36,379 bases of DNA. It comes from Ichthyophthirius multifiliis (lineage: Eukaryota > Ciliophora > Oligohymenophorea > Hymenostomatida). The position numbers and the translations under genes were made by a program. Positions 1 to 12,695 of this stretch are shown piece after piece. The DNA is taken from NCBI RefSeq assembly GCF_000220395.1, contig NW_004086622.1, forward strand, positions 1 to 36,379. The letters are read 5' to 3'. Every line of letters starts with the position of its first letter. The first letter of the stretch is position 1. The notes under the pieces were generated by a model that was given only the letters and a program-made list of their open reading frames with translations, was not told where the DNA came from and searched no databases.

Positions 1-1068
1 AATTTTATTTAAATACTTTTTTTAAAGAATAAATTTTTATTTAATTTTATTTTTAAAAAGATTAAAAATAAAATTATTAAAATTTTTATTTAAAAAATTA
101 GTTTTTTATGATAAAAATAAACGAAAATATTTTATTATTTTTGTGAGGATAATTATTGCCTTTAAAAATTAAATTAAACTAAAAATAAACACTATTTAAC
201 CTTATGTTTAAAATAATAATTAACGTATATATATTAAAACGGATTTAGAAACTGATAAACTTAACTTTTTTGATTAAATTAATATTTTTTTTAAAACTCT
301 AATTAATAACAAAAATTATAATAATATCTTAAATAAATAAAATTAAATTATATTAATAATATAAAATATATTATAAATATAACATAAATTATTTAATATA
401 TTAATATATATATTATAAATTTAATATATAAATGAGATAATAGTATATTTATTAAATAAATATAATATTTCTCTTTTATTTTTATTAATAAAATCATACT
501 AATTATAAAAATTTTTATCTATTACTGTATTAATTTGTAAATATATAGAAATTTTTATATTTTTAATAATTAAAGTTAATAATAAATTTGAAAAACTGTG
601 AAGAAAATAATTTTAATAATTTAATTAAAAATAAAAAGAACCTAAAAATTATATAAAAATATATACAATTTGAATTTGATATGTTTCATTTATTTGAAAT
701 TCTATTAGTTTTTTATTATGAAAATATTATAATTTTTTATTTTTTGTCTTTCTAAAGCTTCTCTTTGTAATTATTATAAATTATATAGATTACATAGATA
801 TTTTTTTAATGTTATTTCTTTCTTTATAAATTAAAAATTTTATATTATATATAATAAATTTATTTCTAAACTTACAAAATTATAATTTAATTTTTATTTT
901 TTTTCCATAATAATAATATTTATTTATTATTTTTATAATGAATATTTTTTGTTCATATTTCTTTTAAATATAATTTATATTAATTATATAAAAACTATAT
1001 TTTCAATTTAAAAAAGATTAATTTATAAATATAAAAATATTAATAATAAAAGAAATCATTTTTATATT
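1..1068. other. AT-rich intergenic region, no gene supported
   Basis: This stretch is made almost entirely of A/T runs and short TA repeats. A brief minus-strand open segment near 700-775 would read as a charged helical peptide. It has no convincing start, splice partner or conserved motif, so I do not call it. The stretch holds the 3' flank of the PP4 gene that follows. Confidence 0.6.
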
Positions 1069-2249
1069 TCACAAAAAATAATCAGGAATATCTCTTTTAA
1101 CTGAATTAAATTCTTTTACATCTTAAGGTGCTGCTTCAAAAACTTTATATTATTTTTACAAATTTTCATCTAATTCTAAAATAGCAGCCACATTACCCAT
1201 TCTAAAATACATATGTATATATATAAAATCATATGTAAAAAAAAAATTAAATGAAATACCTATAACAATAATTAGGAGCTGACCAAATAGTAACTAATTT
1301 ATCATTAAAAATGGCTTTATACCCGTCCATAACCAATTAATGTGCTCTAAATATAATTTCAATATTATTTTTTTTACAAAAATCATTAACAATACTTTAT
1401 CCAAATAAATATCCTGCTCCTCTCTAACTTTATGCCCATCCCTAAACATCTATATTTTATTTAATATAAATATATATATTACAAAATTGCTAAATAATAA
1501 AATAAAATATACCATCTGGATCTGACCACATCATATCACTCATAATTCCATCATGCGGAATCTCAATTCTTCTTTCAACATTTTAAATATCCTCTAAAAC
1601 CCTAATTCCTGGGGATAATCCACCATGTACACAGAAATATTTATTGTCAATAACTGCTGCTAAAGGTAGGTAGTCAAAAGCTTCAGTACATGACCTCCAA
1701 ACATTAATAGAGCCATATTTTCTTAAACATTCATCGTAAAAACCGTAATTTTACGTAATTAATCTGGATTCATGATTTCCTCTTATTAAAATTATTCTTT
1801 CTGGATATCTAACTTTTAATGCGAGTAATAAAAGGAATGTTTCTACTGAATTATATCCACGGTCTACATAATCTCCTAAAAATAAATAATTCGTTTAAGG
1901 GACTTCTCCGCCGATTTTAAATAGTTCTAAAAGATCCCAAAATTAACCATGTATATCTCCACATATCTTTTATTTATTTATTAGGTTATTTTTAAAAAAT
2001 GAAATAAAATATAATAAAAATATTTCGCTATTTAATATCATGTTTTTATTTTCAATAATTAATTAATATATTAATATTTTTTAAAAAATAAATAAATACT
2101 GAAATTGGTGCTTCTACATATACTAAATTAGGTTCTTCATTTAATATTTATTTGACTTTATTACATAACTCTTTTACTTCTTATTCCTTTAAACGCTCAC
2201 ATTTTTTTAATTGTTCTAATTATTTATCTATATTTGTATTTGATGACAT
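1069..2249 (-). CDS. PPP4C: Serine/threonine protein phosphatase 4 catalytic subunit (PP4C/PPX), four exons
   Basis: Metal-dependent PPP-family phosphatase that removes phosphate from Ser/Thr, normally as the catalytic subunit of a PP4 holoenzyme. Exons read on the minus strand: 2249-2100, 1966-1513, 1449-1260 and 1201-1069, with GT-AG introns of 133, 63 and 58 bp. They give 308 residues against about 307 for the family. Visible motifs are GDIHGQ (residues 53-58), GDYVDRG, RGNHESR, HGGLSP, RAHQLVMDGY and the C-terminal DYFL, whose last Leu is the methylation site in PP2A/PP4 enzymes. The RKYGS, VWR and EAFDYL stretch and the N-terminal QLEQLKKCE resemble PP4 more than PP2A or PP6. The Gln of GDIHGQ is encoded by TAA. 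The stop is TGA. The start is the first ATG of an exon whose sequence aligns with the PP4 N-terminus. Identity is very secure at the PP2A/4/6 level and good for PP4. Confidence 0.95.
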
Positions 2250-4385
2250 TTTATCTAATTAATTTATTTCTTATTTTTATATATATATTTTTTTTTTATA
2301 AAAAATAATATTTATTTAATATATAAGAATTTTTCTATTTAAATATAAATAAATATATATTTTTTAAAAAAGAGCTTTTTTAAAAAAAAATATTTAATAA
2401 AGTTAAAATACACTTTAAAATAATTTAGCATTAAATTAAAAAAATAAATATTTTATTAAAATTATATTTTTTAAAATTAATCTTAATTTAAAAATAAATT
2501 TTAAATTATTAACAACCAAAAAAAATAAGTATAAAAATAATTTCTTTTAAAAAATATATTAATTAAGTTTATAAAAATAAATTTTTTTAACTTCATAATT
2601 TAAAAAAATTAATATAAATTAAATTAAAGGATTTATACTTAATAACAATATTTTTAAAGTATAATATATAAATTTACAATTAAAATGTAAAAATAAAATT
2701 AAAGAAAGGAAAAAAGAAAATACTTTATTAAAAATACAAATTTAATTAAGATTTGAATTAAATAATTTTATCTTTTTTTAAAAAATAAAATAAAATTCAT
2801 ATAATATAAATATTTATTAAGTATTAAATTTTAAGTTTATAATTCAAGTTTTATTAAAAAAAAAAAAATCTTCCTTAGAAATTTAATTCATGATTAAATG
2901 GCTTTCAAACTTAAAACTATATATAATAATAACCCTTTTTGATAAATTCAAAGTTAATTAAACATATAATAAATTCTTTAAGGATTTAGATATAAATTTT
3001 ATCCTATAGATTAGATTATTTTTAATTATGGTATAATTGTTTAAAATCTAATATAATTTTTATTTTTTGATTATAAAATAAAAATATTAATTTGGAAGAA
3101 ATTATTATTAGATATTAAAATATAATTATTAATCTAAAAAAAATTAAATGGATAAATAAATAAACTAAAATTTTAAAGAAATTTAAATTAATTTAAAGTA
3201 GCAAAAAAAAATTCTTATATTTTTCATAAATAATATATATTATAATCATCTTAAGTTTATTTAATATATATAATTCGTAAAAAATGTTCTTATTTTTATT
3301 TTAATATAAATATTTATTCTAAAAGTAAGTACTTTTCTTAAAAAATATAAAATAAAGACAATTTTTAATAATTAAAAAAAAGTAATTTAAAAAAAAAATT
3401 ATGTTTTTATTTTAAATAAATAAAATTAAAAGAAAAATTAAAAAAGGTGATTAAAAAGATTAAATAAAATAATATAAAACTAAGAAAAAAATAAATAAAT
3501 GTATTTATCATAAGAAAATTAAAATTTATAATAAGAAAATTGATGAGCTTAGTTAAATAATATAAAAATCAGATGAAATAAGACCAAAATAATAATTTTT
3601 AAACATAATAGAAAAAAAATTAAAAATAATAAACTTAAAAAATTAAATGATAATATATTTAATTAATTAATAATTTTAAAATAAAAAAATTAATAAAAAG
3701 AAGTATATATAAAAAATTTAATTATAGAACACTAAAGATAAATATTTAATTAAATCATAAAAATATTTTATAAAATAATATAAATTATTCAATTAACTTT
3801 TCATATAAATATAAATTAAATATTTTATAGAATAATAATATTTCTATGTAATAAAAAAAAGTAATTCAATTCTAATATGTTAAAATAAATAAAAACTAAT
3901 TTTTTAAAAAGTTCATTTAAGAAATTATTTAAAGTAAAAATTTGAAATATGAAATGATAATATAATAGTTTATATTAAAAGTTATAAAAAAAAGATATAA
4001 AGATAATTAAATAAAAATATAATATTAAGTAATTAATGTAAATCAAATAAATATAAAAATCATTTAATAATTTAATAATAATGAAGATAAATGATTTAAG
4101 TCAGTGAATAAAAAAAAATTTAAAAAATAATAATAGTCTTTATTATAAAAAGAAAAAATAAATAAAGAAAACATATATAAATATATAAATATATAAATAT
4201 ATAAATATATAAATATATATATAATATATACAAACATATAAATAAAAAAGAAAATAATAGACATATATATAAATCAAAATTTTAATAAATAAATAATTAT
4301 AATATTGAACATCACTATAAATATATAATTAATTTATTTTATTAAAATAATATTTTTATATTTAATATAATTTTTTTTTATAAAA
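2250..4385. other. AT-rich intergenic desert with an 8-bp minisatellite
   Basis: About 2.1 kb between two minus-strand genes, with long A and T runs and no splice-consistent coding segment. Long TGA-free stretches occur around 2.9-3.7 kb. At this base composition a TGA arises only about once in 75 codons, so openness alone is not evidence. The region should hold the promoter side of the PP4 gene and the 3' flank of the PX-C2 gene. Confidence 0.55.
4179..4218. repeat. Octanucleotide tandem repeat, unit AAATATAT
   Basis: About five head-to-tail copies of AAATATAT that run directly into a TA tract. It is a simple minisatellite in intergenic DNA. Any open frame across it is an artefact of the repeat. 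Confidence 0.85.
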
Positions 4386-6015
4386 TCATTAATCTTTTTA
4401 TATTTTTTCAAATACATTTGGATGCTTTAATCTATAAAAATCACTTGGTATATTATAAAGAAAATTATATGAATAATAGTAAACATTTTCAACAAAAGAT
4501 CTTTTAGGATATATTTTTTTTCTACATTCTTCAAACAATTAATTATTTTTAGAAATCTTATCTCCGGCTTGTAAAACCAGTTTAGATTTGCATTTCGCAA
4601 TCTCTTTGCATAAAGCTATTGGATTTTCATATTTTTTAAAAGCATTTTCGCTCAAGATAATTTATAAATTTTAGTAAAAATCATCGGCTATTTATTTCCA
4701 TACCTTTTCGTTTTTAGGCCATTTTTGTTCCAAATCTATTGTATCAACTTAGAAATTTTTTTTTAATGTATATTCACAAAATCTAAGTCCTATTTATTCA
4801 TTAAATTCAGCTTTTTCTTTTAAAGCTTTTTTTCCATCAAAATAAATAACAACAACTAATATATATAAAATAAAAGAATAAATTAAACATTAAAATAATA
4901 TATATATATATTAAAAAATATATATATATATATATATATATAAATATATATTTTTATATATATCTATTATAAAACTTATAAAATAATACCTAAAAGACAT
5001 AAAAAAACTCTAAAAGGCAAAGAATGAATAATAAAACAGAACATAAAAAGACTAAAAATCAAATATTTGGATCTTATTGGATCTTTCCAAATAATAAGAT
5101 TTTTCATTTTTTCACAAAAATTGGATATCAGTATAATATAAGAATTAATTTAATACACTTTTTTTTTAAGCGAATAATATTTTTAAATTATAGATTCACT
5201 TTTTTCATCATTATCATATATTTGCATATTTTAAATATTTATTTTATTAAAACTATTTCGAAAGGATTCAAAAGTTTTCTCATCATCCGTTTAAAATGTA
5301 GATTCGTAAAAAAACTCATTTTTTTTTACCAAAAAATAATTCTTTATAAATTCATTTACTTTTCTATTTATATTCTCTTGGAAGTACAAGCAACTCACAG
5401 CAATAAACAATGTAATATGAGTAAAAGCATTTTTTACGTCACAAAGAATTATATATATAAAAATTAAAAAATAAATAATTTAACTTAAAAAAGGGTATTT
5501 GAAATTATATATAGTTTCTAAATTTTGTAAAAACATTTCTATGTAACCTATTATTCGTTTAAATCGTTAAATACCTAATAAAAAATCTTCCAAAGAATCT
5601 AATTTTTAATCTCCTTCTTCATAATTATGTGGATTTTTGGCAAAGATAGCTAGTTTATTAGAATCATTTCTTATATTTAATTTTACAAATTTATTTTTCT
5701 TTGGCTCTTATTAAACTTATTAATTACATAAATATATTTATTCTTCTTCGATTTCTAATTCAAGATTCTAAAATTTATTAAAAAAAATAAAAATAAAAAA
5801 AAAATACTTTTATTTCGTAACCACAATTCTTACTTATTATGTCAGCATATTAAAATTTAGACCTTCCAACAATAGTTTCTTTCAATTTTTATCTAAGCCA
5901 TCCATCATTTATTATATTTATAAATTCAAAATATATAATTTCGAAAGGATTGCTTATAGGTCTAAATAAAAAAATAAAATAATATAAATAAAAATAAAAA
6001 TGAAAATAAAAATTA

Positions 6016-6067
<52 letters not shown>

Positions 6068-7769
6068 TTATTACTATTTATTATTTATAATAAATATATT
6101 TTTATTTTTTTATAATTCTTTATTTTATTTTTTAATAAATATTTTTTATATAATAAATACATTGAAAACTCTTATTTAAAAGCAACCCCATTTTATGTAT
6201 GCATGTGTATAGATGAATTAAATGTAAAATGGTTTGTTTTAATTCTTAGTATAACTGGTTCATTTAATTCTACATTTAATTCTGAACATTTATGAACTTT
6301 GTTTTTTATAAATATACAAACAATTATATTTTTGTTTATTTATATATTTACTATAAATAACAATTTTTCCTATTGAAGTAAAAGAATTAGAAGTATCAAA
6401 TCTAGTTTTTTTACTAATTTCTTATAATTCCTATATTCTTTTTTTAGTTTAATTATTATTTTTATTTTTTATTTCTATCGGTTTATAATCATATTCATGG
6501 TACATATTTATTATATTTTAATTTATTTAACTTTATTCAATTTAAATTTAATGAATACATATTAATTTGCTAAAATTACTATCCTAAAAAATATTAATAC
6601 ATTAAATATATATTAAAAATAATACATGTATTTTTTAAAAAAGCAGCATGTCATGTCCTTTAAATTTAACATAATAATCCACAAACTCATTCTTATGATA
6701 AAATTTAATCTGCATTTTTTAATCAAAATTACTAATTTTTTCTTCATTTTCCTCATCAGATTATAGTTCTTAAATCTATTAAGAAAAATTACTATTCTTA
6801 TGCACATTTATTTACTAAGAAGATGTTAATTCTTATTACTCACTATATTTTATGCTTTTCTAATCGAAATCAATATTGGAACAACTTATAGAATTTTATT
6901 TACTTTAAAAAGTTTATTTAATTGTTTCTACTTTAGTAGTTAGCATACAACTAGAAGAAGTTTGAATATTTTATTCACTATTTATTGAAATATTATCCTC
7001 ATCTTTTATTTTATTATTAAAAATAGAATTTATGTCTTCTTAAGATACCATTAATTATTAAGATTCTTCAGCCTATAATTAACTTAATCTTTAGATTCTT
7101 TATTTTCCCTTCTTAAGTACTAATATTTTTTTATTTTTTTGTAAAATATATTTAATTTTTACAATTTTAAACTAAAAATACAAATAATGATTTTATAAAC
7201 TCATTCCTTTTTTCAGGGTACATTTCGGCGTATTTTAAAATTGAATTTAATACATCTTAAAAGGCTTTCATTCTAGTTTAACTTTTATGAAAAACTTATA
7301 CTTTAGATGGAAGTTCAGGAAATTTAAAATTATTGTATTTCATATGAAGCTATATTATTTATATATATATAAATGTTTATTTTGTGTATGTTTCTGTTTT
7401 ATTTATTTACCACTTTATAAAGTGCTTCAAATTCATTAAATCTCTTATAAAATATATATTATTATGTATCCGATAAATTCACTTCTATAGGATAATAAGT
7501 CTTAATTTATAAATGAATAAATATTAATTTTTATCAAAAAAATAAAAAAATTAATATATAATGCAATAATATCAAAATTAAAAAAATAAATAGTAAACAT
7601 TATGTTAATATATATATATATATATTTACTTATATTAAATTTCTTTTTTTACCACTGATGAAAGAAGTTAACTTTCAGGGTTTTTTACTACTATTTATAT
7701 TTATGAAGGCTGTGTTTGTAAAGCTAATGCAATTATTTCTTGAATATTAATATCTTAATTATTTTTCAT
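4386..7769 (-). CDS. PX-C2-transmembrane protein (MCTP-like C-terminal membrane region), eight exons
   Basis: Probable phosphoinositide- and membrane-binding protein. Introns: 7652-7501, 7410-7350, 7181-7112, 6351-6297, 6160-5962, 5807-5768 and 4989-4856, all GT-AG. The model sums to 890 residues with no frame problem; a possible 42-bp in-frame intron near 6560-6600 is optional. An N-terminal PX domain (about 25-125) has YKRFNEFEALYKVL and FPELPSK. This matches the R(R/K)xxxF phosphoinositide-site pattern and proline motif, with Lys in the first basic position. A Gln/Ser-rich linker follows to about 370. A C2-like domain starts at GKIVIYIHKCSEL (about 372-475); its calcium-binding Asp residues are not obvious. 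Then comes RFKRIIGYIEMFLQNLE and two hydrophobic segments (about 565-603). A second hairpin near 705-742 is preceded by NLIIWKDP, resembling the WxDP of MCTP/PRT_C membrane regions. A lysine-rich tail of about 150 residues ends at TGA. Family homology is inferred from motifs, and the specific function is unknown. Confidence 0.78.
4919..4942. repeat. TA dinucleotide tract inside an intron
   Basis: A TA microsatellite lies within the last intron (4989-4856) of the PX-C2-transmembrane gene, with a shorter TA tract beside it at about 4899-4911. It probably varies in length between isolates and is easily misassembled. Confidence 0.8.
6024..6059. repeat. TA dinucleotide tract inside an intron
   Basis: About 18 TA units followed by a T run, inside the 199-bp intron 6160-5962 of the PX-C2-transmembrane gene. 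It explains why this is the longest intron in that gene. Confidence 0.85.
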
Positions 7770-8040
7770 TTTTTTAAAAAATGGCAAAAATTAATTGAAA
7801 AAAAAAAATAGATTAAAATAATATAAAATTTTATATATTTAATTTAAATAAATTTATATGTATATTTATTAATTATTTTAATATATTATATATTATATAT
7901 TATTTATTTTATATTTTTTTTTTATTTTATTTCCTTATTTTTTTTTTTCAAATAATATTATATTTATTAAAAACAAAAAATACAAAAAAACATTTATATA
8001 TATAAAATAAAAAAACGTATTCTATATTATAACATATAAA

Positions 8041-9138
8041 ATGAACAAACAAATATTTATATAAAATTCATATGAAAGTCAAACAAGTAGTACAGACGGT
8101 CGAAGAAGTTAATAAATATTTTCATTTAATCCAAACTAAGAATAATTTTAAAGAAATACTATTTAAGACAAAAGAGACATTGACAGTATTATAAAGCACT
8201 ATAATAATTCCAATAATATTAGTAATTTTTTATAAAAATAAAATAAAAAAAAAACATTATCATAAAAAATAGTGCCAAATAGATAATTCTAAAGTAATAA
8301 TATTTAAAGCAATAATTTCTAAAGTAACAATTATAATAGTAATAATTTCTAATAAATACTCGAAGAAGATGAATCAGCATTATAAAGTGGCAATATTGGA
8401 TTTTCCTAATAATCATATGTTCCTAAAAAAAATCCTTTCTTATAAAGCGGATTATCAATAAATCAAAGTGATGTTTAACAAAGTACAAATAGCCAAAATA
8501 GCAATAAATTTCATAAATTTGATAACTTAAATATAGATTAAATATCCAAAAGTAACTAAAAGCAAGAATAAAGGAATAAGCGTTTAACTTTTGGACAAAA
8601 CTAAAATAATTAAAATATAATATCATAATAGTCAAATAACAATAATAACATATTTAATAGTGATGATGATGATTTAACAAATTAAGATTTTTAATAATAA
8701 AGAGTAAATTATATGCATGCTGAAATAAGTGTAATGTAAGATTAAGTATATAAATTGTTAAATAATTATTAAAAATAAGTCTAGAATTCCCAAAATAAAG
8801 ATAAGCTAAAATAATAAGTCAAGAAAGACACTGAACTGCTTTCTTAAGAATATGCTAATATTATTAATAAATTTTAAGATTTGAGCTAAAATGATATATC
8901 TTTAGTTTCATATTCAAAAACTAATTAAAGCAATAGTCCAGTAAATACATCTTTTTTTAAAGGAAATACAAAAAAAGAGTAAGAAATTAATATAATGATG
9001 AATTTAGTTGAAGAATTTCTTATAAAATTTGATAAAGAAATTAAAAATAATTCAAAATAATAAATAAAATAAGAAAATAGCAATAAAAAAGAATAAAATA
9101 CTTAATAAAAAGATATTATAAATAATTAAATTAGTTAA

Positions 9139-9184
<46 letters not shown>

Positions 9185-10260
9185 TTAATAATAATAATAA
9201 TATATAAAGATAAACAATTTAGCATAATTTATAACAATAATTATAATAAAATAATAATTTAAATTCTATAAATACATTTAATAAAAATAATACACAAAAT
9301 TCTGTTTTTAGTCAAAGTTAATAATAGTAAGATGAACAAAAAAAAATTGACTTTCTTATGAAAATGCATAAAAAAGACCATAACGATAATCCATTTTTTA
9401 ATATTAATGCTTCTAATATAAATATATCAAATGCGTAATAAAATATTAATACATCAAATATATAATAAAATGTATTTACATCTACTATTTAATAAAATAC
9501 AAACGTTAAATAAAGTCATAATATATAAAATAATGATTTAGAATCAAATGAAAATCAACTTTTATATTGTACTGGATGTGACTAATATTTTAAATAACAT
9601 TTATATTTCGATCATGTCTAAAAATGTAATTAATAATTTGAAGTTTCAGTTAATAAATCTACAATAAATGACACATTTTATGGACTAGATTAATCTTTTT
9701 CTCTAATAAATAAATTGGATGAAAAAATATAAAAAATCATCAAAAACTTTGAAGAAACTCTTGCCTTATAAACTCTTCCTTAAACCAAATAAATTCTTAA
9801 AAACACTATAAAAGGTTTAAAGGAAGTTCTAGTTAGTTAAAACTAAAATACAATAAAAAAAGTTATAAGAAATTTAGAAAATACATCAATAAATTCCCAA
9901 AACTAAGTTTCTTCACATAAGCTTTATTTATATTTGAAAACTGTAACAAATGTACTGAAAGAAAAGGAAATTGCGCTTGAATAATCTGCAATTTTAAAGG
10001 ATATTAGCATAATTTGTACTAAGGAAGAATAGAAATTTAATAACTTTTACAGTAATAATATTTAGCCTCCTCCATAAATCTAATTTTAAGCTGATTTAGA
10101 TTTAAAAGGAAAATTTTATGATTTGGCAAGTTCTTTGAAAAAATAATTGTCGGATTATCATTATGGAAATTCTTTACTTATTTCCGAACTCTATGAAGAG
10201 GCTAAAAATTTATCATAAGATTAATGGCTAGGATTTTTAAAAAGAAAGTTTAATTGTTGA
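8041..10260 (+). CDS. Asn/Gln-rich protein with a C2HC zinc finger, single exon
   Basis: An uninterrupted frame of 740 codons from ATG to TGA, so 739 residues and no intron. The first two thirds are low-complexity Asn/Gln/Ser, including a poly-Asn tract (codons from about 9140). A compact zinc-binding motif follows: Cys510-x2-Cys513-x11-His525-x3-Cys529. This is the spacing of C2HC fingers of the ZC2HC type. The last 200 residues are more ordinary, with predicted helices containing KLDEKIQKIIKNFEETL and LKEVLV, and end in LGFLKRKFNC. I infer a prion-like disordered region followed by a small zinc finger and a helical C-terminus. The partner (nucleic acid or protein) cannot be told. The divergent PX-C2 gene starts 271 bp away on the other strand, so the two may share a promoter region. 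The family is not recognised. Confidence 0.8.
9140..9202 (+). repeat. (AAT)n microsatellite encoding poly-Asn
   Basis: About 20 AAT triplets with two interruptions (ACT, ATT), in frame inside the zinc-finger gene. It encodes an Asn homopolymer. Expansion or contraction by whole triplets would keep the frame. Confidence 0.9.
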
Positions 10261-10585
10261 ATTTTTATTTTATTTTATTTAAATAATTTTTCGTTATTAA
10301 ATTTTTTTTTTTTTTAATTTCTTAAATTTTTTTTTTTTATTTATTATTTATATGTTGTTTTTATTTTTAAATTATTTCTTTAAATATGATCATTTTTAGA
10401 TAAACTTAAATATATTATTATATAAAAAATATATTTTATTGTATTATAATATATTATAATATTATAATATTTTTTTTTTTTAATAATAAAAAAATATTAG
10501 ACAAATAAAATAAAAAATATTTATATATAAAAATAAAGAAAGATATACATATTTTTTATATATATTTACAAATACTTTTATAAAT

Positions 10586-11950
10586 ATGGATTAAAATATT
10601 AAAAATAGTTTTTTTAAATAGAAATTAATTAAATTTTTATAAAATGGATTTGATTATTAGCCATTTATAGGACATATAAATACAGAAAAAGTTACTTAAA
10701 ATTAATAAAAAAATCCTATAAATAGATAAGACTAAAAGTTTCAGCCATTTGAAATTGAAAGAACATAATTAGGTTAACTTGTATTTAAAAAAAAATCAAA
10801 AATATTAAAAAATACGCTTTTTCTGATTAAAAACTACAAAAATAATTATCTAATAAAAAATAATTAAGTTCCGAATTATATATTCCAAAAAATATATTAA
10901 GTTTAAAAATAAATTCTTGTGTTTAATCATCTCCTCGCTGTAAATTATTAGAGAAAAACGGTAATTATTTTTTCGAAAAAGGAGGAATGCTAAAACTAGA
11001 CAACAAATCAGTAAGAAATTCACACAGTATTCTAACAAACAGAAATACTAATTTATTTTAAATGGATAAATTAAAAAATGATAGTCTATAATATATTGAT
11101 AATTTTTCGAATTTTCCGAATAAAATAAATAAATTTAAGAATAATGAAAGTCCCACTTTTTTATATTCAAATTTAAAATCTCGAATTTCACTATAAGAAA
11201 TTATTGAAAGCAATCAAAATTATTTGAAATAAACTAAAAGTTAATAAAAAAATACAAAAAAAGATTAAATTACAAAATATTAAATAAATTTACCTATTAA
11301 TAAAAATATAAAAAATGAAAAAGAAAGCCAATTTAAATAAAACACAAAATAATATAAAATCAATAAATAAGAAATAAATATATCTAAATAAAAAATGAAA
11401 AAAAATACCAATAATGCGAAAATTCTTGTTAAAAATAATAATATTACATATGCACACCCTGATATATGTACATATTAAATAAATTATTCATAAGTTTAAA
11501 AACATATTTAAACTAAATAATTATTTCCTCCGAAAAAAAATGAAAGCTAATAAATTTATAAAGAAAAAAATGATTTTCCTTAGAAAAAAGAAGATTTTAA
11601 ATTTATTAAAAATAAATTAAATAGCAATTTTAATGAAATAAATAGCCCAGAAGAAAAAAAAGAATTAGGGTTTGAGAAAATGCTACATAATATTGAAAAA
11701 GAAATTAACAGTAAACTTTTTTTTATTTTATTATTTATATAAAATTTTATAAAATAAAAAAGAATAAGTAAATATTTAAATTGCAAAAAGCAAAGGAAAA
11801 TTATTACATCCAGAAGAAATCGATTAAATTGATAAACACATAGATTATAATGAGATAGCTAAAGATAGTTAATTATTTAAAAAAAATTATAATGTAATGA
11901 AAGATAAACTTATAAAACTTAGAAATAATGTAAAGAAAGCGGTTTTTTGA
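10586..11950 (+). CDS. Unrecognised Lys/Asn/Gln-rich protein; apparent one-base frameshift
   Basis: The frame opens at ATG 10586 and reads about 70 residues to an A9 run at 10787-10795. Beyond that run the coding signal continues in another frame, which is reached if one base is added. It then continues to a phase-1 intron 11711-11762 (52 bp, GT-AG) and ends HPEEIDQIDKHIDYNEIAK...KKAVF at TGA 11948. With one added base the total is 438 codons. Segments such as SCVQSSPRCKLLEKNG and LQEIIESNQNYL look like genuine coding sequence. An intron from 10773 to about 10947 would also restore frame, but it would remove that coding-like stretch, so I prefer the missing base. No domain is recognised. It is basic and mostly disordered, with a possible short C-terminal helix. 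It lies 325 bp downstream of the zinc-finger gene on the same strand. Confidence 0.6.
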
Positions 11951-12695
11951 ATAACTATATATTTTATTTTATTATATATAGTAAGTTTATTTTTTTATAT
12001 TTATGTTTAAATGAGAATTAATATATAACTTTTATTAAATTAATTATATCGTATTTTTATACATTAATTTTATTTATGGATCTAATAAATAAATATTAAT
12101 TTTTAAAAGTCAAATATATATTCTATCTAATACATATAAAATATGAGTTCTTAACACAAAAAAAACATAAAAATTAAATTAATTTATAAACTATTACTAG
12201 CTTTTATAATCGAATCGTAAAATTAAAAATAAATACTTATATATTAATATGTTTTTTTCAATAATATATAGAATTAATAACTAATTGTTTTCTTAAATTA
12301 ATTTAATCTTAAAATAAAATAACATTTAAATTAAATAATTTGTTCTGTTAAATAATAGAGAATCAGAATATATAGAACAAAATAATATTTTTGTTTTATA
12401 AAAAATATCTAATATTCTTTTAAAATAAGTCTTTAAAATATAAAAAATTATAATTTTTATTAATAATTAAAAGACTTAATAAATAAAATTTTAAACTTAA
12501 ATCTTAAAATAATATTAATATTTAAATTGAAATTAATAAAGTGGTTATTATATATTTTTTAATAATAAAATTTTTATTCTATTCAAATTATAAATATAAA
12601 AATTATATACTTGTTATAATTTTTTATAAATAGAGCAGATTAAAAATAAGAAACACAAAAAAACTAATTTTTATATAAAAGAATATAAACAAAAA
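11951..12695. other. AT-rich intergenic region
   Basis: About 0.75 kb of A/T runs between two plus-strand genes. No coding segment, RNA gene or repeat of note was seen. It presumably holds the 3' end of the gene to the left and the promoter of the cNMP-binding protein gene. Confidence 0.6.

Noticed and set aside
690-775. Short minus-strand helical-looking segment
   Set aside because: It is only about 25 residues, with no start, partner exon or conserved motif.
2868-3650. Long stretches free of TGA in the left desert
   Set aside because: With so little G, TGA occurs only about once per 75 codons by chance. The composition looks like intergenic DNA and no splice-consistent or conserved segment was found.
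5024-5467. A plus-strand standard-code open frame of about 147 codons
   Set aside because: It is antisense to the PX-C2-transmembrane gene, whose minus-strand reading gives conserved motifs and an exactly closing model. The plus-strand peptide has no recognisable features.
6613-6807. Minus-strand standard-code open frame in another frame of the PX-C2 gene
   Set aside because: It lies in the Gln-rich linker. The real frame is defined by flanking PX and C2 segments and contains TAA/TAG glutamine codons.
8219-8635. Two minus-strand open frames of about 65-70 codons
   Set aside because: They are antisense to the 739-residue zinc-finger gene and hydrophobic only because they complement AAT/CAA-rich coding sequence.
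10850-11786. Two minus-strand open frames of about 62-68 codons
   Set aside because: They are antisense to the unrecognised plus-strand gene; no start context or conserved motif.
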